Assembly: GCA_016748015.1 (NCBI GenBank)
Contig: JAAOMT010000129.1
Location: 855,280 to 919,279 of the forward strand
Direction of reading: 5' to 3'
DNA length: 64,000 nucleotides
DNA from: Geosiphon pyriformis
Taxonomy: Eukaryota > Glomeromycota > Glomeromycetes > Archaeosporales > Geosiphonaceae
Positions 56,241 through 64,000 of the stretch are shown in pieces. Under the pieces are notes generated by a model that saw only the letters and a list, made by a program, of their open reading frames with translations, had not been told where the DNA came from and did not search any database. Position 1 is the stretch's first letter, and each line of letters opens with the position of its first letter. Made by a program: the position numbers and the translations under genes.

Positions 56241-57103
56241 TATAGTATATAAAAAACAAAATATAATTAAATTTTATTAAATGTTTTTAAATTTGGTTTA
56301 ATTATTTATAATAAATTTGTTTTTTATGTTAATAATAAAATTATTAAGATTTAAAATTTAGCAAAAAAATCAGTTTTAATATAAATTAATTAAGTATTTT
56401 TATATTTACATATTAAAACTTATATTATTAAGTATTTAAAGAAAAAAAAAATAAGTAATAAATAAATTAAAATTTTATAAACCAAATAATTAACAAAATA
56501 TTCAAAAAAATTACATTTTTTATGTTTAATAATAGTTATAATTACAAAGCTTATGTAAAAATATTTTTATAGTTTTATAAATTAATTTAAAAGATGATAA
56601 TAAACAATTATTTTTTTATAATAATAAAATATTTAATAAATTTTTATATAATTAAATTATGAGCCAATTATTATTATTTATTAAACACACGTGATTTTTG
56701 GCCAATTAGAAATGTTTTTTAAATGCTGAAAATTTATTCTATTTACTATTGGTTTTTATTTAAAGTGTTTACAGAAAAAATCTAACTACATAATAAATTT
56801 TTAAGACATTTTTTATAAAAATGCTTTAGTTTATATATCTTATTAAAGACTATTTAATAATGCATTTTTTTATTATTAATATTATGTTTTTATTTATAGA
56901 GCCTTTATATTTTAAAGTATTGGATACCAAATCCTTAAAAAATATTTGAATTGATTATCTATATTAATAAAATTAAAACTGCATATATTTAAAGTTTATT
57001 ATTAATTTTAAACATTTGGTAAATAAATTTTGATAACGGAATAGAGACATAAATTGTCGTTTAAACCACCTTCCTTTTTCCTTTGTTATACGCTTTTATT
57101 ACG
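56241..57103. other. AT-rich DNA and presumed STE11 promoter
   Basis: The left part is decayed AT-rich DNA without ORFs. A CACGTG palindrome lies at about 56,689, a possible basic helix-loop-helix site. The last 60 bases before ATG 57,104 are pyrimidine-rich (CCTTCCTTTTTCCTTTG), as is common before fungal starts. Confidence 0.5.
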
Positions 57104-60100
57104 ATGAAACAAATCTTTCTTAATCCTATAGAGTCTATACCATCTTCACCAATAAATGACGGGCGTTTCACCTTCGAGAATGTTCGTTACTGGAAAGACG
57201 AACAAGTTTCTCAATGGTTGGAAGATAATAACATCAAAGAGTATGAACAACTGTTTTTAGGTATAATGTTCAACGCTTTACAATTTTGTGTCGACAGTTG
57301 AACTTTTCACAAGACATACATTCATTTTTTACTAGAGAACGATATAACTGGCGATGTTTTACTCGAATTGGATCATCAAATTTTAAAAGAATTAAAGATT
57401 TTGTTAATTGGAGAACGCGTTCGGATTTTGATTGCCGTTAAAGCATTGCTTAAGCTTTGCCTCAACAACACCGGACGTTATCCTAAGGTATATATCTATA
57501 ACCTTTTCTACTTGATGAATCTATATTTCCGCTCAGGTAAGGCATATTATTTTGTATATGGTAAAGGTGAGGAGGGGAAAGAAAGAATCCTATAGTTTAC
57601 TATTTGAAACTCTTAAAAGAGTTATGAATGAATGATACAACTTTTTATTTTTTTTTCTGAGTTGTACTCACTTAATACTCAACGTTCCCTGCTAGCTTTA
57701 TATAATAAATTTCGATATTTTTCGTACTTAACTAAAGCTGGCTATTTTCTCGAAAGGAATCGTATTCCCCAGATTCTGATCGCTTCCCGCAATCCTCCAG
57801 ATCAAGCTCCATTCCAAGAACATTAGCCCGATCTGATTCTGGAAGATGTGGGTTGGGAGAGACTTTTCGTGAAAATCCCCAGAGGGTAGCCCAACACATG
57901 AAGGTAAAAGAGAAGACCTATATTGCTCTGAATGTAATTGTTATCTTCAGAACTTTTATTCCCTCATGGTATGCTAAAAAAGTATTGAATATAATATTAA
58001 TAGAAGCCATCAACTGAAACTCCCAACATACCTAATTATGTATCAATCAAACAGGTATTTATTCGTCATCTTGTGATATGATACCGAATCTAACACTCAC
58101 TTAATTAACTTAAATCCTTACATTTTCAGCATATCATTAAAGTTATTGCCGAGGATCATCAATCGCGCTCGATTGATATCCGTGGAGCAAATGATGCTAA
58201 AACAATTTTATCCAAAGTATTGCACAAATTTAATATTCGGGACGAAGTTGAGAAATATTCACTATGTACAACGATGAGTGATCCAGGAACTGGTAATTAT
58301 AATTTCAGCTTTTTTTAACAACATTCTTGGTTTTAAAAATTATAATACAATGGTAAAATCTTAATTCACATTGTACTTATTTGAAACTAGCCCGTAGTCT
58401 AACGGACGAAGAGGTAGTGAAGATATGCAGCAACCCAGAACGACCCGAAAGAGAACGACTTTTTTTGAAGAAAAAGCTCCTACAAATTACTCATACTGAA
58501 GCCAAACCTAAAAGAAATAATAAAAAATTGGAAAACTTCTTTGGAGAAAAACCTCCAAGTACGCCCCAAGGGCCAACTCATAAGAAATTACGAAATTTCT
58601 TTGGACAGCGCCCTCCCTCAGAATTAATTTCCCTGAACCTAAATGAATACTTTAATAGCGAGGAATTAGCACGCAGTGCAAGAAATTCAATGCGACGGAC
58701 ATCCAGGATCTCCCGACCTAAATCTAAACGAATCTCAAGATTTTATGATGATACAACTTTGGTTCCAAGTTCTTCATTAGAATTATCAGAAACCACGATA
58801 ACGGAGGAAGAGCCGGAAGAAACATATGAAGAAATAGATATAGAGAAGGAGGAGGAGGAGGAAGAGGAAGAAGAAGAGGAGGAGGAAGAAGAAGAGGAAG
58901 AAGATTGGACACCAGATAATGGGGGTAAAACTAAAAATGAATTTTCTTTTAGATTAATCGAAATCATCTTTGTTAATGACTTTTATAAATTCACTATATC
59001 TGCCAATTTTGCCTTTAACACAACATAGATTCCGAAAGTTCGCTATTTAAATGGATTAAGGGCGCACTAATTGGGATGGGATCTTTTGGGAGTGTATATC
59101 TTGGACTAAATGCCGTGACGGGAGCGTTGATGGCTGTAAAATGTGTCGAGTTCCCAACTGGTCAATCTACTAACGAAAACCGAAAAAAGTCGATGGTAAT
59201 TACTCTTTTTTGATGAAGCTTATTCTCAAATTTGCTGATTCTATTGCTATTATGTTTAGTTGGACGCTTTAGAACGAGAAATCGTCCTACTCAAAGATTT
59301 ACATCATGAGAATATAGTCCAGTATTTAGGTGAGCTTTTTAAGAAATAACTTATTAATTGAGGATTAGGTTTAATCAATTTAATTTTTTGATGATTTCTT
59401 AGGTTCACATCACGATGAGAAAAATTTGAATATTTTTCTAGAGTATGTCCCAGGTGGCTCAGTAGCTACCATGCTAAAGAATTATGGGCCTTTAGAAGAA
59501 ACATTGGTTCGGTCGTTTGTTCGACAGATTTTAAAAGGGTTGAATTACCTTCATGAGCAAGAAATTATTCACCGAGATATTAAGGGCGCAAATATACTTG
59601 GTAAGCGACCTGAGTTCAAACACTTATCTTACCATGATGCCCCTTATTAATCACCTGGATATTTTTGAATTGGATCATCTTACGTCTTCAACTAAGTTGA
59701 TAACAAAGGTGGGATTAAGATTTCAGATTTCGGTATATCGAAGAAAGTTGAAGACGGTAAGTGGGAAATTCTTTAATTTTGTCAACACATCCCATCCTCA
59801 TTTTGATTAATGTTTTGATCGTTGATCACACCATTCATCAATCAATGCCTCGCTTTGCTGCTCTTAACATAACTCATACTATGATCCAAGGAGATGCTGA
59901 TATCTGATTTTCAGACGAATAACATCATTGAAGGCAACAGCTTTCTTCAATTTTGATCTGCTTAGTTCCTTTTGCCAATACAGAATTTCATTGGAAAAAC
60001 GTATTTCTGCAACAAGGGAGTTCACAGGTTTCTTAAACCTCCTAAATGGGGATCAATTTTTTCAAGATATGGACATTCGTCAACTATTTGCAAACGGGTA

Positions 60101-60817
60101 ATTGAACAGATCAAAATTGAAGAGTCTAGGATTTTCTTCAATGACCCATCTCTCAAATGAGATTAGTCAATTATTTGTGATTAAGTGGAAGCAAGCCCAC
60201 CTTTGTTCTCACAATAATGGGATTATAATATATCAAAGGATGATTCCTGAAATCGGGAATCATTTATTGTGATATTACTATGATCTCCAAATTCCGATTT
60301 TCCATCATAAATAGTGATTTACACTATGCTTTTTTCTGGACAAAACCTTCATTCTTCTTTGACGGTTATTTTTTAATTATATTTTACAGAATTTATAGCA
60401 GCTGCTTCAGCCCACCGACCATCATTACAAGGATCGGTATTTTGGATGGCTCCGGAAGTAGTCAAACAGATTCACTATTCGACAAAGGCAGATATTTGGA
60501 GTTTAGGTTGTTTGATTGTTGAAATGTTCACCGGAGATCATCCTTTTCCTCGGTTCAATCAGATGCAAGCGATGTTTAAGGTTAGTTTTTCCTTAGCCCA
60601 ACTGGTTATATTTTCCTAGCTGAGTTATTCATTAATTACGTGCATAAAATATCCTTAGATTGGGTCTTCTTGTTCACCTGAAATACCCGATAGTGTATCA
60701 CCCGATGCTAAAGATTTTCTAGCAAAAACTTTTGAATTAGATCATGAACGTCGACCAAAAGCAAGCGTATTATTGACTCATGCTTTTGTTGTCTCATCGA
60801 TTAAGTCTCCGCTATAA
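57104..60817 (+). CDS. STE11: STE11/Byr2-type MAP kinase kinase kinase (eleven exons)
   Basis: This kinase activates a MAPKK in fungal mating, filamentation or stress MAPK cascades. Model: join(57104..57260, 57336..57487, 57757..57903, 58130..58292, 58391..58924, 59029..59195, 59260..59329, 59403..59600, 59697..59756, 60390..60580, 60659..60817), 665 residues, close to Byr2. All introns are GT-AG and in frame. Domains: SAM (about 29-98, [13 protein letters not shown]...[13 protein letters not shown]), Ser-rich linker, Ras-binding domain (about 152-245, [19 protein letters not shown]), FFG-RPPS motifs, a pure acidic Glu tract (about 356-379) and the kinase (about 392-655). Kinase landmarks are [19 protein letters not shown], the HRDIKGANI loop (about 520), SDFGIS (about 537), WMAPEVV and [10 protein letters not shown]. 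All catalytic residues are present. Exon 3 (57757-57903) is the least certain. Confidence 0.92.
59757..60389 (+). other. Long intron 9 of STE11 with an internal inverted repeat
   Basis: The intron is 633 nt, while most other introns of this gene are 63-104 nt. It holds an imperfect inverted repeat: TCACAATAATGGGATT at 60,209-60,224 against AATCATTTATTGTGA at about 60,258-60,272, with GATTCC...GGAATC nested within. A short ORF (59,972-60,160) has no recognisable product. It may carry a small old insertion, but no target duplication is obvious. Confidence 0.55.
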
Positions 60818-62298
60818 CTACAAGATGTCAATCTCTTATTTTCATCTTACGATGGATTATTTTTACTATTTATTTGATTTTAAATTTCCAGGTCAAAATC
60901 ATTACCGTTTTATTGTTTAAACTTAAATGTATAGTATATCCCGCTAGGCAAAATACCTTACTTTTTTGTAGAGTTAAATGTCATGTAAGAAGTTGAAGTA
61001 TCAAGAAAGATTCGAAAAACATCAAGTGACTAAACTAGTAATACGCAAAATTCGACTGATAGAATTCATATTGCTAGTGACTTGTCGAGTATTATGGCCT
61101 TATCGCAGCTATCACGAGAGATAGTCATCAAAAGAGGCTACACAGCATCTTAATAGTAAGCAATATTTTGGAGCGCGATTTTTGAACCCCAAATTTGCTT
61201 TCAGTCGAGATACAGATAAAACTTTTTCGGTTATTATGTGATTTTGACACTTTTGGCTAAAGCTCATGTTCATGATTGGGATTGAATCTGCTTCAGCAAA
61301 AAAATAATAATCAGTGAGACAACAAAACAATCATATAATTGGTTGTTATTTTTAGTTTTTTATTCAGTTCAAATTACCAATAATAAAGATGTTTATGATG
61401 AAAAAAATGCAACATATCATTAATTTAACTTCCCAAAGAAAAATATTGAATCTGTGTTATTTTCAGATTCTGGTAAATAAATGTGATAATTAATGTTGAA
61501 TTGAATTTCTTTATCATTTTTGTGACCAACTTTATTATCACTAACATATTTTAATTTGTTAATTTATAACAAAAAAAAATTATGTTGCAATCAGTTATAG
61601 TAGTATCATTTTTAATTATAATTATATAATTATAATTTTTATATACTTTACTTACTTGATTATAATAAAAAATTTATTTATTACATAATTGCAATTTTAA
61701 ATTATGTAATTTTTATGATTTAAAATCAATCATATAGTTTAAGATTGAATTTATTAATTATTTTGTACATCAATATTAGAATTTTTATTTAATAAATTTT
61801 AATATAATTTACAATTATTTTTTGTTAGTATTATATGTATTTTTTTTAACATGAATTAGGTATATTTCAATAAAACAATTTAAATAATAATTTATTTTAC
61901 ATGTATTTATTAACTTATGAATTTACACAAAATCTTAAACAAATTACTTGAATATAATATGCCGTCTTTTTATTAAGAATGGAAGCAAGGTCATCTGAAG
62001 AATGACAATGTTATTACCCATTATTAACCGTGTTTCATCCCAAATCTCTGATAAAATATGGTTATCACGCGATAATTAACAAAATCGGAAACGATTCATT
62101 CCCCTACTAGCAAAATGGTCGCAATGTTTGTAAATCTTATCAAGATCTTGAATGTAGGGAGATGGGAGGAACATCACGTTTACCACATATTTTCTTTGGT
62201 TCGATCAGGGTCGAATGGTGTGGATGAGGGTCATTTATATCAGCAAGTAAAGCAGCATCAATAAACATGGAAATACTAAACAAGCTTTCAGCAATTTT
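60818..62298. other. Intergenic region between convergent STE11 and carrier genes
   Basis: This holds the 3' ends of two convergent genes. Positions 60,818-61,370 are of mixed composition with no supported ORF. Positions 61,370-61,980 are very AT-rich. Positions 61,980-62,298 are more balanced and are probably the 3' UTR of the carrier gene on the minus strand. No RNA gene was recognised. Confidence 0.5.
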
Positions 62299-64000
62299 CT
62301 ACTTATCCTTTTCATTAAGGCCTCCATAGTGCAAAATCATTTCATAACAAAAAAACATTGTCGCGGCATTGGGTACGACTCGCATGAGGTGTGCGGTTAA
62401 GCCGCCATACATAGCCGTCATACCTTCATGACGAATTATAGTTCGTGCACATTGAAACAACCCTGAATATTGCTGCTGCAGCCCTCTTTCAGATGGCAGT
62501 TGTCTTAAACGTGTTCTTAGGACCTTTTAATCGATTAAAAGGTTAATTAATTAATTTTTGGTCAAACGTGGAATCATATTGTTCAACGTTATAAAATACA
62601 ATAAAATAATATTAAGCTTGCCTCGTGTGGATATGTTAGACCTGCGGCTATGAGCTTGGCAGATCCAGCAGCAGCCAAGTTATCGAGCAAATGCCAATAA
62701 TTTTTTTTTGATACGAGGGTCTCTAAATCATCCGATTCAGCAGTTTGATTATTTCTTCGTTTTGAAAAGCTTCTTTTCAAATATTCATAAGTAACCCATT
62801 GTATTGTTCCCTCAGCCACACCTAATTTATAAAGATTTCAAATACAGTTTAGTAAGAGAAATGATAATTTTCAAAAATGAACTCACTTACCTAAGTAAGA
62901 AGCACTTAATCCTTTATAAAGTCCTTTGAAACCCTCCTCTCTGATTACCTTAATAACACAGTCCAAGGAATTTTTGTACTTTTTAACGGGGAATAGTAAG
63001 TGTTCGTTAAAAGTTTGAAGTTGCATACGAGTTTTAACTAGCCAAATAGGGTTGGTGACAGTGGAAGTGGTAATGCCTGTATGTATGAACATATTTCAAG
63101 AAGAGAATCAATTTTCAACAGAGTATAAAGTTTTTAAGAAATTTTCTTGAAATCACACATGTAAAAAAGTACCAGCAGATATGGCTGCTGTTGAATGCAC
63201 CAGTGAAGTCTCTTGACCGCCATTAAGATCGGTTAAAATCCTTTTACCGTTACCATAAGTGAAAAAATAAATTGATCTAAATTAAGAACAAAGAAAGAAA
63301 GAAATGATGTAAGTAAATAGCAAGGAAGATTTATTGATCTATGAGTCAAAAGTGCTCGACATGCCTTGGGATTGTAATACCTTGCTGGAATAACTCCAAC
63401 GAGATTTGGCCCAAGACCTTTGAATAATGCTTTCCAACCTTCGCCCCGGTATATTGTACTTGGAAAGAGAGAAAATGGGAAGGAATAAAGGTAAATAAAT
63501 AAATTTTTTATAAGACATACAAATAAATAAATAAATAAATAAAAAAGTAAGTGAATAAAATGATACGAAGAGGCAAAAAAATGAATAATTACCCTAATAG
63601 TCTCCCGGTATCAACGAAACGTCCTAATATTGGTAAGGTTGAGGGTGGTGTTTGAGTAGGGACTAATATTGATGAATAAAAGGATGACTATAAAAAATAG
63701 TAGTTAAGGTTAAGACAATTTTCTAAAAATTTAAAAATGAGATTGGGACAAAAAGAAATAACTCGCTTGTAGTCGCGTTTTGACAACGTCTAATGGGCAA
63801 GTCACTATTGCCCCCATCATGCCACCAACCCTAGAATAAGAACAGCGTACATAGGGGTTAGAGGAGAACAGAGAGGATAAGAGAGGATATAGAGGGAAAA
63901 AAAAGTTAAGGAAAATAGGTTAAAAGTATACCCTCCAGCGACCAAATGAAGCCATGCTTTAGAATTAACAGTTGGTTTTGTTTTGGTTATTTGGGAATTG
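62299..64000 (-). CDS. Rim2-like mitochondrial carrier (5' end outside window)
   Basis: This is an inner-membrane SLC25 carrier of the pyrimidine-nucleotide (yeast Rim2, SLC25A33/36) type. Model: complement(join(62299..62523, 62622..62821, 62891..63076, 63173..63276, 63381..63458, 63593..63687, 63767..63830, 63932..>64000)), 339 residues visible. Three carrier repeats are seen. Signature 1 is CPLDVVKTRLQ, followed by [38 protein letters not shown]. Signature 2 is NPIWLVKTRMQLQ, then GFKGLYKGLSASYLGVAEGTIQWVTYEYLK. Signature 3 is TYPHEVLRTRLRQ, then MYGGLTAHLMRVVPNAATMFFCYE. The SxxGVAEGTIQW and PHEVLRTRLRQ blocks are typical of the Rim2 group. Two introns use a GC donor (63,766 and 62,621); the others are GT-AG. 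The upstream exon(s) with the start codon lie beyond 64,000. The stop is TAG 62,299-62,301. Confidence 0.9.

Noticed and set aside
58724-58967. Minus-strand ORFs rich in Ser or Pro/Leu opposite STE11
   Set aside because: They are mirror readings of the GAG/GAA (Glu) repeat in the STE11 exon. No start context or conserved product.
61112-61330. 72-residue minus-strand ORF downstream of STE11
   Set aside because: No recognisable motif, no start context, and the frame is no longer than expected by chance here.
62000-62298. Possible extra C-terminal exon of the carrier gene
   Set aside because: A minus-strand open stretch exists, but the carrier frame already ends naturally at 62,299 after the last conserved motif. 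It is better treated as 3' UTR.

Overview
The window looks like nuclear DNA of a fungus with a very AT-rich, transposon-loaded genome. Four host genes carry short GT-AG introns (about 50-130 nt), and the intergenic DNA is close to pure A/T. The repeats (RNase H-bearing LINEs and a Ty3/Gypsy element carrying dUTPase) are of a kind I associate with arbuscular mycorrhizal fungi (Glomeromycotina, Rhizophagus-like). That assignment rests on family knowledge, not on a search.

Layout. 477-2077 (+) AAR2, a U5 snRNP assembly factor, six exons. 2532-3736 (+) ribose-phosphate pyrophosphokinase (PRS), four exons. 5.3-56.2 kb is a transposon graveyard with insertions inside insertions. 57104-60817 (+) is a STE11/Byr2-type MAPKKK, eleven exons. 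62299-64000 (-) is a Rim2-like mitochondrial carrier whose 5' end lies outside the window.

The transposon block. LINE A (5.34-22.63 kb) is split by a complete Ty3/Gypsy element (7670-18477; gag, protease, Cys-rich region, dUTPase, RT-RNase H, integrase and an extra 3' ORF), whose gag is itself split by a solo LTR of a second family (9894-10730). 22815-25779 is an inverted LTR of the first family interrupted by an ORF1-only LINE. LINE B (about 26.1-32.85 kb) is strongly decayed and holds a short two-LTR element. LINE G (32.9-38.2 kb) holds an LTR of the first family, which holds a second ORF1-only LINE. LINE E (39-40.8 kb) is almost erased. LINE C (41.55-48.28 kb, +) and LINE D (49.46-56.24 kb, -) are the best preserved. 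No LINE or Gypsy copy has an intact reading frame. The lesions are overwhelmingly C-to-T/G-to-A, as expected of 5-methylcytosine deamination or a RIP-like process.

Most notable: a classic A-AAA-AAC slippery heptamer exactly in the short overlap between the gag-protease-dUTPase frame and the RT frame; a gag start codon inside the LTR; a Cys-rich domain between protease and dUTPase; an unexplained ORF after integrase; ATGA stop/start overlap between ORF1 and ORF2 in every readable LINE; two copies of an ORF1-only LINE with the same internal structure; and two GC-AG introns in the carrier gene. Coordinates of decayed elements are by-eye alignments and approximate.
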